From positions 21,984,902-22,048,901 of the forward strand of contig OY756965.1 of assembly GCA_963580455.1 (NCBI GenBank): a stretch of 64,000 nucleotides of DNA, written 5' to 3'. The first letter of the stretch is position 1; each line of letters begins with the position of its first letter. Shown here one piece after another: positions 45,814 through 55,870 of this stretch. The stretch comes from Euonymus europaeus (taxonomy: Eukaryota; Streptophyta; Magnoliopsida; Celastrales; Celastraceae). The notes beneath the pieces are model-generated. The model was not told the origin of the DNA. It did not search any database and worked only from the letters and a program-made list of their open reading frames with translations. A program made the position numbers and the translations under genes.

Positions 45814-47272
45814 ATGGGGTTCTCTTTTCTCATTCACTGCCTCCTTGTCTTATCTGTCTTATTCTCCAATAACGGTAGTCTTTCTGTTCTCATAATTTCC
45901 TCTCTTTTTACAGTAAATTTATAGTCATTATGTGATGGGATTTTGCAATTGATAGTCCCCTTGCTGTTTTTTTTGTCGTTGGAAATAATGGCAGTGTATT
46001 TATTTTCATATACTACAATCAGTTTAAGATCTCTCTGATTCTTTTTTTTTTTTGCAGTTTTTAGTGTTCATGCATTTACCGGAACCTATGGAGTAAACTA
46101 TGGCAGGATTGCTGATAATTTACCTTCTTCACGAAGCGTGGTGACACTACTTAAAGCTGCAAAGATAAAGAACACCAGAATCTACGACGCTAATCAAGAA
46201 GTCCTCACAGCCTTCAAAGGGTCTGGTATCGAAATAATCGTAGGACTTGGGAACGAGTACTTGAAGGAAATTAGCATAGGCGAAGATCGAGCCATGAATT
46301 GGATAAAAGAAAATGTTCAGCCATACCTCCCTGGAACTAAAATCGTCGGAATTGCTGTTGGGAATGAAATTCTAGGAGGTACAGATGTGGAATTATGGGA
46401 AGCTCTGCTACCAGCAGCTAAGAATGTTTACAGTGCCTTATCTAGGCTGAATTTGGAGAAGACTATTGAGGTCTCGAGCCCGAATTCAGAAGCTGTGTTT
46501 GCCAATTCGTTTCCACCATCAGCTTGCACATTCAGGGAAGATGTTCTCGTCTACATGAAGCCACTCCTACAATTCTTCTCACAAATTGGTACCCCATTTT
46601 ACATCAATGCCTATCCCTTTCTAGCCTACAAGAATGATCCTGAGCACATCGACATCCGCTACGCTCTCTTCGAGAAAAATCCGGGGATTTATGATGCAAA
46701 GACTAATCTACATTACAATAACATGTTTGAGGCTCAAGTTGATGCAGCATATGCAGCATTAGAAAAGGTTGGATTTGGAAAGATGGACGTCATAGTTTCC
46801 GAAACTGGCTGGGCATCAAACGGGGATGAAAATGAAGCTGGCGCAACGATTGAGAATGCAAGGACTTATAATCGTAATATGCGTAAACGGCTAATGAAAA
46901 AGAAGGGGAGTCCTTACAGGCCTAAGAGGGTGATGAAGGCTTATATATTTGCATTGTTCAATGAGAATTTGAAGCCAGGGCCTACTTCTGAGAGGAACTT
47001 TGGATTGTTTAAACCAGATGGAAGCATTGCATACGATATTGGCTTCACAGGACTCAGGGACTCATCGGTAGCCTCATCGCGCCTTATGTCTTTCAAGGTA
47101 AAATACTTCTACCGATTGATCGACTTTGTTATCGCAGAATTGACGACCTTTTGATGTTCTAATACTTAAAAAGTTGCAGGGGATTGGAGCTCATCATGGA
47201 TGGTTCGCATCCTCCTACGCGTTGGTTTTAACAGCCTGTGCTGCATCTGTGCTTCTAATTCTAAGCTCATGA
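45814..47272 (+). CDS. GPI-anchored glucan endo-1,3-beta-glucosidase (GH17)
   Basis: Three exons, 45814-45874, 46058-47097 and 47180-47272, join in phase to 397 residues. A signal peptide (MGFSFLIHCLLVLSVLFSNN) is split from the mature start 'FTGTYGVNYGRIADNLPSSR'. The GH17 TIM barrel is complete. The proton donor is E124 in 'GIAVGNEILGG' and the nucleophile is E269 in 'VIVSETGWASNGDENEA'. Other family blocks are 'NAYPFLAYKNDPEHI' and 'FALFNENLKPGPTSERNFGL'. There is no CBM43 domain. The last exon encodes 'SSYALVLTACAASVLLILSS', a hydrophobic C-terminal tail typical of a GPI attachment signal, so the enzyme probably sits on the outer plasma membrane or plasmodesmata and hydrolyses callose. 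Intron read-through would give a shorter soluble form ending soon after 47097. Confidence 0.92.
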
Positions 47273-47656
47273 CTGGTTTTAATGCTAAAAAGTTCGCGAA
47301 TTCCCTGCTTTGAAAAGACCAAGCGTGATTAATTACTGTAACACATTCATTCATGTATATTCAATTCCTTCGATTCTTGAATTAACGGCTGATTGTGGAT
47401 ATGTTGATGTGAAAAAAGTTGCTGATGGTTTTTCTTCGTTCATATTCAGCAATGTACCATGGACTTGTAAATTAAAAGAAAAACCTTCCTGACATCAATT
47501 TGGCTTCAACTTCTGTTAATTGGTCCATATTAGTACTTTTGCAAGTCCATCGGTACTGATAACGTCCAACTATGGATGACTCTTTGACGTATCAATTTAT
47601 TAGATTAACGTCACCAAATGATTTATCGATATCCGGAGAAATAATAAAATTAAAAG
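47273..47656. other. 3' UTR and intergenic DNA
   Basis: Likely GH17 3' UTR to about 47490. Nothing else recognised. Confidence 0.4.
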
Positions 47657-47935
47657 ATAAGGACAATTACAATGGACATATGCAAATGTTTTCGTTAGAT
47701 TTGTTTTTTGATTCCATTTTTATTACATAAAATTTGGTCTGACATACTTATTCATATCAATAAAATACATTTCTCAATACAGTCACGTCAGTAAAATATA
47801 AATATCTATACATTTTTCTCTCATTTTAGACAAACTAATAGTTTTTCTCTCCTCCCTAATGTCCCCATTAAATTTACATCAAAATCAATATTGAAATTGC
47901 AATTCTAAGCTCACCATTGCAATTGCGTTATGGAG
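47657..47935. mobile_element. Degenerate MITE of the same family
   Basis: Termini 'ggacaattacaatgg' on the left and 'cgcaattgcaatgg' on the right (reverse complement) form imperfect inverted repeats. They are flanked by TAA on the left and TTA on the right. The interior keeps 'atatcaataaaatacattt', 'tcaatacag' and 'tttttctctc', as in the MITE at 34224-34521. Confidence 0.55.
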
Positions 47936-48389
47936 TCTCCTTAGAAATTCATCCGGGGATAATTATCTGACAAAACTGAGGAAGGGAGTTACGTCTCGGT
48001 ACTCCGAGGTGTATCATGTATGTTACCGGGCTGATCAAATCGCATATGGTCCAGACCTCTTGGGCTTAAAGCCCTCTCTCAGGCCCGATGGCCTGTGGGC
48101 CCAGCTCAATTACCCCCTTTCCTACCAATTCTTTACTGTCCACTGTTTTGGTTAATCTTATCTTATGGTGTCCTTTTTGTCAACTGTCGTGGTATTTGGA
48201 TTTATATTTTAGGTACAGAGAATTGTATTTCGAGTGATGTCGTGTCATGCAATAAATTGAGTATTTGATTAATTTTTATGCCAACTGTGTTTTGTTTTGT
48301 AGCACAACTTTCACATATCATGTACTTTATATTTTAGGTGTACACTTTAAACACATATAATAATATATTATGGATAATAAAATGAGTCG

Positions 48390-48760
48390 ATGTTCTAAGG
48401 ATTGAAAAATGTCTATGATAGCTCGTTAGAGAGTAAGCAGAGGATCAACCCATGAGTTGAGGGAAAGGTTGTCTCAACAGTTGCAATGGCTGAGATTAAG
48501 AGGTGTAACCTCTCCCAGAGAATAATATAAAAGATTAAATGATAGTCTTGATCGTCAAAAGAAGAGTTATGTTTCATTTCTATAAAAAAATGACTACTAG
48601 CTTATCATCAGACAGAAGTTAGTTCTCACACTCTAACATCCTGTAAAAATCCACCAGCCTATTGAATAAAAGTTCAGACATCCGTGGATGTAGACGATTT
48701 GCCGAACTATGTATACATTTGTATTCCTATTTTTTATTTACTCACCTTTGGTGCATAAAA
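48390..48760 (+). mobile_element. Probable LTR fragment (copia/TRIM-like)
   Basis: The segment ends with 'catccgtggatgtagacgat' then 'ttgccgaactatgta', a phrase common near the 3' part of plant copia and TRIM long terminal repeats. A TATA-like 'aatataaaag' lies about 130 bases upstream. No internal retroelement genes or second LTR are visible, so it would be a solo or truncated LTR. Boundaries are uncertain. Confidence 0.4.
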
Positions 48761-49580
48761 TTGCATAGACATATATGATATTCCCATCTTAAAAGTTGCT
48801 TTGGGTAGACCACAAATTGCAATTCAAGGTGAAAATATTCGTAGTCTTTGCATGACAACCTGGTACCAGATGTTTTGGTCCCAAACATGGACAAACGCAG
48901 GTTTCATATACCATTCCTTGCCTAACTTTCATATAATTATGTGGGGGGCACGAAATTCCTCTGAGAATTATACTAATATAACATATTAATTAAGATACCG
49001 ATTAACAACTAATTTTGCAAAGAAAAGCACCTTTATTTTTGTCCTATAAAGAGAGTACACAACAATAATTAATGCTCCAAAAAGGGCTTTGCTCTGTGAT
49101 ACAAAATATTTGATGCCGGAAAAGGCTGGTGTGTATGTGCACGACTTCTATGGTGCTAAGGGACATTGTGCAGTATCCTTTTCAACGGTCCAATTTAAAA
49201 GAAAATATCATACAATCTATATTTTAGGGCTAAAATTAAATCGCTTAAATTAAGTTTGTAAGTAATTTAAAAGTCAAGATATTTTTGTATAGTTTTTATT
49301 ATATTTTTAAATTAAATATATTAAATTTTATACATATTATAAAATAGTGCGAGTTATAAGTTTCATCAAATATTTGACAACTTATTCAAGCTAACTTAAA
49401 TTTTATAGTTGATAACTATATTATTTTTACCCATTATAAGCTAAGGGAGCCTAGTAAATACAAATATATACATACATATATATAAATTTATTTAATATTA
49501 TAAACCAACCATTCAATCTTAATTGTACGGATTGAATCTTGAAAACCTTCAACAATCAGACTTCAGGGTTTGATACACCA
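48761..49580. other. Intergenic region
   Basis: AT-rich, no gene supported. Confidence 0.45.
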
Positions 49581-49687
49581 TACATGAACTATAAAAGAGG
49601 GTTACAATTAATGCAGAGTGAAATGTGTGCGTCATACATGAACTATAATAAGGGTTACAATTAATGCAGAGTGAAATGTGTGCGTCA
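49581..49687. repeat. Tandem duplication of a 54 bp unit
   Basis: Unit beginning 'tacatgaactata' and ending 'gaaatgtgtgcgtca' occurs at 49581-49634 and immediately again at 49635-49687, with one base less and one substitution. It lies about 130 bases past the stop codon of the LURP-one-related gene and may be within its 3' UTR. Confidence 0.9.
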
Positions 49688-49817
49688 CTAATATCAATTT
49701 GTCTACTCATTTTATCACACCTAAAATGGTTATGATTAAAATAGAGGGAATTTTCACATCGCAATGATTGCACGAACCCTTTATTCCACAAACCATGCAT
49801 TCATTTTCTAAACCAAA

Positions 49818-50645
49818 CTAATCCTCTGTGACGGCTTCCACCTGGGCCGCATTCTCTTTAGCATGAATATCATAACCATCATCATCATCGCCGTTAACCT
49901 GATCAAGGATCAGCACTAATCCCATGGCGAAGGCCCCATCGAAGCCTGGCATGACAGACAGAGAGAACACGTCCTTACCAAGCAACACCTGAGTGGAGGC
50001 ATCCACTTTGGGTCGAATCTCAGCCACTAATTCCTTATTGGCTGCGTCGTGAATAGTGCATGATCTTTGGGCAAAGTCGCCTTCTATCTCATACTCCTCG
50101 CCTGGATTCTCGAACACCTCCACTGTCACGCTACACGGTCCGATCATTGATGATCTCCGTACACTGAAGATCGGTTCTCGATCGTCGATCCCCTCGCCGG
50201 GAAACCCCTCCCACCGTTGATGAAGACTCGGCCTCTGAAAAAGGGAAATTACAAGTTAGAAACAACTCTCGCCCTAGACTCAATCCGTTTACTATGATTC
50301 TTAAACGGGAAAAATAGAAAAGGAAAAAGAATCTAGATCTGAAACGAATTCACCCAGTGAGTCGAACTTAGATAACAAGAACAGAATTACTTGTATGCTA
50401 CATTTAGCAAAAAGGAAAACCTTTCGTCGAACGGTTAGAAGACAGCGGCCAGGGGCGTCCATGAGAACGACCTCGCCCTGGTCGTTGCCATCGGAGCCGT
50501 ACGAATCGACTCGGAAGACCAACCTGCCCTTGCAATCGTACGCAGTGAAGCCATCGTTGGCGGAGAAGAGCGACGTCTTTAAGACTGTGAGATGGGTCTC
50601 TTCTTCGTAAATGAACCCTTCATCAATCAACAATCTGGTCTTCAT
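49818..50645 (-). CDS. LURP-one-related (DUF567) protein, LOR12-like
   Basis: Two exons, 50645-50421 and 50234-49818, each in phase 0, give 213 residues. The N-terminal half reads 'DEGFIYEEETHLTVLKTSLF' and 'TAYDCKGRLVFRVDSYG', then 'VVLMDAPGRCLLTVRRK'. The C-terminal half begins RPSLHQRWEGFPGEG and holds 'FSVRRSSMIG', 'IHDAANKELVAEIRPKVDAS' and 'LGKDVFSLSVMPGFDGAFAM'. This is the whole Tubby-like barrel with central hydrophobic helix of the LURP-one family. The acidic tail (NGDDDDGYDIHAKENAAQVE) is outside the fold. LURP1 in Arabidopsis is needed for basal defence against an oomycete; most relatives, including this type, have no settled function. The start fits the family and the intron position (after VRRK) is normal. 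Two plausible GT-AG sites leave no frame problem. Confidence 0.9.
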
Positions 50646-51510
50646 TATAACTTTCTGCTAAAGAACAATTCACAAACACTTCCAGTACCGTCTACTGGCT
50701 CCCTCTTTGGTTTAGTCCAACTTTTTAACTGGTGGTGTATGTGAGAGATAAATATGGCCGCTGCTATTAATATCAAATACAGTGGTAGTAGTAGATATTA
50801 AATAGAGGAGTGCGTGCGCAGTTCAGCTTAGAGAAACAATTCACGCGTTAAGGACTCCGATATCATATCAGTGCTTGACATGTGAGTTTGTTTTACTGAC
50901 AGCCCAAACTTTTTTCCCCTAGAGTCGGCCCACTTCGATGGAATCCGGAAGCGTGCTGTAATTTTAATGGATTGGACTATTTGCACCCGAATAATATTAA
51001 TAGATCTCATTTCATTATTAGAAAAAATCTCAAATAAAAATAAAGGAAACCGAATATAATCCACATTTCAATTTTTAAATAAAAGACAACGGCACCCCAA
51101 CCAATCTTCTTCTTCACCTTTTCCATCACTTAACCCGATTTGGATCCTTCATCCCCTTCCCCTCTGATGAAATAATCGAATCAACTCCACAAACACATGT
51201 CCATGAATCACTTGAAATTAATAATCAATTCACTAGTAAGAGAGTGAAGCAAGAAATACCCACAATAAGTCTCAACCGCAAACACTCTTTGGCCGGATCT
51301 TGAGCCAGTGCCCATGGGATCTCGATTCGTTGAACCCAAGCTGTAACATCTAGTTATTGAACGGATCGAGTCGATAGCTTTGTGTTCTACAAGGGTGATT
51401 ACATTCTTGCTAGTTCTGCTATGGCGCCGTTTAAGTTGGATATAGTAGAGAAGATTATGAGGCAAACAAGGTTTCGGCGAACAATACGGATCTGGGTGAT
51501 GAGACATATT
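50646..51510. other. LURP-one-related promoter and intergenic DNA
   Basis: No supported gene. Minus-strand ORF 51208-51549 has no recognisable domain and runs into the inverted repeat. Confidence 0.45.
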
Positions 51511-51752
51511 GATTGTTGAAAATATATTTTTATATTTGGGGTGGCACATTGTCCTACTCCCCGCCTTTACTCAGGATCGAACTTGGGCCTTATAGGTCCT
51601 CAGAGGTCCGTCCTGGTACCACTGAACCAAGTTGGCTCAGTGGTACCAGGACGGACCTCTGAGGACCTATAAGGCCCAAGTTCGATCCTGGGTAAAGGCG
51701 GGGGAGTGGACAATGTGCCACCCCAAATATAAAAAAAAAATATTTCCAACAT
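51511..51752. repeat. Head-to-head inverted pair of SINE-like units (hairpin)
   Basis: Two arms of about 119 bases, 51511-51630 and 51632-51752, are near-perfect inverted copies around a one-base centre at 51631. The first 50 bases from the centre pair except for one base. Reading outward, each arm starts 'ttggctcagtggtaccagg' (A-box-like) and contains 'aagttcgatcctg' (B-box-like). Each arm then reads 'caatgtgccac' and ends in an A-rich tail 'aaatataaaaa'. This is the make-up of a tRNA-derived SINE with internal Pol III promoter, present twice in opposite orientation. A transcript through it would fold into one long hairpin. Confidence 0.85.
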
Positions 51753-53878
51753 TGATATGGTTACCTTCGATTTTGAGGAATTGTAGGTTGAGGAAGTCGA
51801 TGAAGAGAGATAGAGAGAGGATATCCACATCGACCCTTCTGCCCCGGATTTGGTGTATCACTGTTCAAAGAACGAAGTCGCCATTGATCTTGAGAGAGAT
51901 GAAATAGAGTCGCAAAATTAGGGTTTTGGTGCTTATGCGAGTTAGACTAGTTGGGGTGTCGTGCATGAGACTGGATTTTTTTGAGTGGGACCGGTAATGA
52001 TTAGGGTGCAAATAGCTCCATCCGATTTTAATTATTACAGCAAATTTCACTGTAAATGAAATTTGAGGCAGTAAAAATATTTATTTTATTTTTAAAATTA
52101 CAAATATGATCTTATCAGAATTAGGAGTCCAACAACATATTATTTGTACCAAACAAACGATCAAATGAATCAAACTCAAAGTTTGAGATTATATATATGA
52201 CTCACCTCATCAACTAAGCTATTTACGGTTTGTGGATTTATTTCAATTAATGCACACCAAAAGGGCGTATTTTGCATGGAAGTTATAGGGTTTCTTTAGT
52301 ACCAATCTAATTGAATAGTTGTTTTATATCTTAATTGCAATTTGTATTTTTTAATACACACTTATCTAAGAAAATTATAAGAAATAAAACAACGCTTTGG
52401 AAATGCTTGCATAGACATTTACTCTTAATGGTGTGTTTGATAGAGATGTAATGATTATAAAAGTAATTAATAATACATGGATAAACAAATACCATCTATT
52501 TTAATAGTTACCCATAGAAGAGGCGGGCTCTTATTTATTACTTTCTTATCAAATACGTTCCAAAAAAATAGATAATGTCGATTCCATTGATTAACTAGTT
52601 TGGTGATTAACTATTATTTTCGGTCCTTAGCAGTTAGCACACCTAACTTGATGCCAAGTTTCGGATCAATTAATGTAGTAAAGAATATGATTTTATATTT
52701 TATTAAAAGGATACGATCTTTGACTCGTTGATAGAATTATGCCTGAGATATTGCTAGAGTGAAGCAGACATATACAATATTAATGTATTATTTTATCAGA
52801 AATTAAAATCTTCTAGACAAAAGGAGAATAATTGAACAATAATTAGGTATAAGTTACAACAAGTTGAAACAAAATTCTCTCTACGGGCAGATATTATTGA
52901 ATGGTTCATATTTCCTTGAAGACTCAGAAACAAATAAGGAAAATGCTAGTAGGGTCCGTTGAGCTGTTTTTGTCTGTGGACTTGTTGAGATCCAGAATCT
53001 GCCTTAACGTGTCCAAAGCTTTTACAATAATTCCAAGACATTTTGGTTTGAAGAGCGTCTTAAGAAAAAATAGCTGATTCACAATTGCTACCCAAAATGA
53101 AAACATATAAGGTAATTTAATCGCAGAACCAATTTTTTTATACTTCAGATTGGGCTTTCTACAATATTCTTTAGTGTGGATTTTGAAAATTTAAAACTAG
53201 GTAAACAAGTTTAATGCATAACAATTAGGCCGGGTCGATGGCTCGCACATCTTACATCACATAATATATGAACAAACTTTTTCAAAAATTAAACTTGCGA
53301 TGTTGGGTGCAACTCTTCCATCGAGACAGTTTTCGGTTACTATCAAAACATCTGGAAGGGTGGACACCATGCTACTGTTGAGTGAAGGAGAAGGTGAAAG
53401 TGATCGTCACCAATTAATTTAGGGTAGTGTTAGCAAAAATGATTGAGCATTAGTAGTGTTTTTTTAAAAAAAATCATATCCAACTTTCAGTGTCCGTACG
53501 TACCATTTATCAAAAAAAAAAAAAGTGTCCGTACGTACCATTAGCATTTTCCATGTAAGAGTTGTTGTACTTTGTACTAATGAAGAGAGAAAGCATTAAA
53601 AAATAATTAATGGAGATTCAAAAGGGACAACAATGCATGCAATTAAGCACATTCTACAGCAGTAAAACAGTAATATGCGTAATGACTATGAGAGTACAGC
53701 CAGTCAGCTATCTGCTATCCTACTACCCCCATTTTTTTCTCATGAATCTTCCCTCTACTCTACAAGACTACAAGTGAGTATTACTTGTGGCAGATTACAA
53801 AAGAAAAGTGTCAAATACCAAGAGTAGTAGTACTCGATGCATGAGTTTTTGGGTTCAGGATTAAGATTGGTCTTTAAT
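51753..53878. other. Intergenic region
   Basis: AT-rich. A near-perfect repeat 'gtgtccgtacgtaccatt' occurs at about 53491 and 53525, separated by an A-run. No coding region is supported. Confidence 0.5.
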
Positions 53879-55064
53879 TTAGTTTTGCATTGGATACCTC
53901 ACTCCAGCTGCCAGTACTCTCTGCTGCTCCATCTGCATCATTTTTATTAATTAATGAAATTTGAGTCGTATATAAATAAAACTAATTAAGAATCGCCTAT
54001 ACGGTGTCGCTTAGACTGAAGAATCTAATAGTGTATACCTGGAATAGCTCATGCAGTTTGTTCTTGAGATAGCAGTACTCATGCTCTAGTTGCTCCAATG
54101 CTCTCAAGCATCTGTAAGTAAAAAACACATCTCATCATGGTCAACATGCATTTTTTTGGTCTCATTCCAACTCGCTCTCTCTTATTTTAAAAATTACCGC
54201 AGTTTTAATCACAGATGTCCAGTCTCTTTAATTTATTAGTGAGGTTCATACAATTTTTGAATTTGATGAACAGATTGAAAAACGGCCAGTACTGCATTGA
54301 TTTCTACTACAGGAGTCCTCGTCCGCTCAGGCAGTGTGTGTGCGCTTGCCATAGAATTGAAAGTGTGCGAATATAGAGGATTCGATGGTTTGTTTTTTAC
54401 CCAGCACGGTTGTTCTGTTCAGAAGCGGCTCGAAAGGCGACGCACACATTCCTGACTCTATTGGCACCAATGCTCGAGCTGCTCCCCATAAATTGATTCA
54501 AATGGATTCCCATTTTCTTGTAGTCCGAGAAATCTCTCTCCATCCTGCGTCCCATCATTTTTACCATGATTAGCACTTCCATTTATTTTATTTTATTATG
54601 CTTAACAGCTAGAAAATACTACTACAGAACTAGAACTAGAATTAATGTGATGGAGACCGAAAGAAAATAAATATGATATATCGCAGTACACACAAGATAT
54701 ATGGAAGTGGAAAAGGGAGAAGAAAATTACAATAATTCTCTGAGATTCCTCAAGAGCTTCTCGGACTCGTGGAAGTAAATGTTGACGACCTCAGAGACAA
54801 AGTTTGGAGAGCTCTCATCTTGAAGTTGTTGCAGCTGTAAGAACTGCTCATCTAATACTCCCTACGTACAAATATTGTCAAAACCTAAATCAGTTACTAT
54901 CATCGCTCTTATATATATATAATCAGTATTCTGATCAATATATGACAGCAACACGTACACTTTGCAGTTCGATCAACATATATAACTCAAATTACCTGGT
55001 GGAAGAGTAATGCAAGCAAACGACTCATGTCGGCGCGCAATCGGTCCGCACCCAAAACAAGCAT
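53879..55064 (-). CDS. AHP6: Pseudo histidine-phosphotransfer protein AHP6 (cytokinin signalling inhibitor)
   Basis: Five exons, 55064-54996, 54861-54731, 54544-54401, 54111-54039 and 53932-53879, join in phase to 156 residues. It starts MLVLGADRLRADMSRLLALL, then 'FHQGVLDEQFLQLQQLQDES', 'NFVSEVVNIYFHESEKLLRN', 'SSSSIGANRVRNVCVAFRAA', 'CLRALEQLEHEYCYLKNKLH' and ends AAGVRYPMQN. This is a full four-helix HPt domain. The site that is the phospho-accepting His in true AHPs is Asn: N83 in 'GIHLNQFMGSSSS', and Met replaces the usual Lys after it. Arabidopsis AHP6 has Asn at the same position and blocks phosphorelay, so this gene is predicted to dampen cytokinin signalling, for example in vascular and organ patterning. 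All splice sites are GT-AG. Confidence 0.93.
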
Positions 55065-55173
55065 CCACAGAGGTAGACCCGTTTTGGCTAGCCAATTTAA
55101 TAGCTTTACACTTTATTTCAGGGGGGGTTTAGGATTTTGTGTTTGAAGCGGGAAGTTGAGAGAGTGGCTGCTG

Positions 55174-55183
55174 CTATTTAAAG
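55174..55183 (-). promoter_or_regulatory. TATA-like box of AHP6
   Basis: CTTTAAATAG on the minus strand lies about 110 bases upstream of the ATG at 55064. Confidence 0.45.
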
Positions 55184-55787
55184 GCATACGTTGCCACTGC
55201 CTTGGAGACCCATGCAACTTAACAGTTATGTGTTTTTACTTTTTTTTTTTAAAAAAAAAAGAGAGAGAGAGAGGAATGGCGTGCAGGATGGGTATTACCG
55301 AGGTGAATGTGGGGTATAGACCGTACCAGCCCACAACTCACAGAGAAATGGAGCGGAACAGTAGCGGTAGACAGAAGTGGTGAGTCTGGTGTCCCAGCGG
55401 CCGGTTCCTTCGCGTGCTGTCTGTATGGCAGGTTTAAGTGCGGCGTTACGCCTTCACTCCAACCCGACAACTCCCTGAGGCCGGTAACTTGTCAGTCACC
55501 ACTCCTATCCTCGTTAAGAAATAGTGAAAACAATGCCTTTTACCTCCTGCCAAACAGCACATCAGACACTTTTCTTTTTTAGTCTTCACTTTTTCTCTGA
55601 CTTTCTCGGTAGAAATGCACGCCAAGTTATGGGTTTGAGAGAGAGATAGAACGCCCGGTAAACAAGGCTACGATTTGACCATTAATTCATATACACTCAC
55701 CGTTTTATGACAAGTTTTTTTTATTCTTCGTGTGTGAATGATAGAGAATTAGTTGTTTTGAGTAACTTGTGTCTTTCCTAATTAATA
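55184..55787. other. AHP6 upstream region with a GC-richer segment
   Basis: A (ga) tract at 55259-55274 is followed by a GC-rich, CpG-containing segment at 55270-55500. Short ORFs there on both strands (such as 55307-55582) have no family features. Probably promoter or distal control sequence of AHP6. Confidence 0.45.
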
Positions 55788-55870
55788 ACCTAATGGTTAG
55801 GAGAGGACATTCTCTCTTCGGAATTATTTGTGGGTTCGATTCCTTCAGTACATAGATTTATTATGTGCAT
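55788..55870 (+). mobile_element. tRNA-derived SINE-like fragment
   Basis: 'aacctaatggttaggagagg' resembles a Pol III A box and 'gtgggttcgattcc', 40 bases on, a B box. A T-rich tail follows about 30 bases later. It does not fold as a tRNA, so a SINE or tRNA relic is more likely. Confidence 0.45.

Noticed and set aside
55307..55582. ORFs on both strands upstream of AHP6
   Set aside because: No family features; the open frames follow from higher GC content in a probable promoter region.
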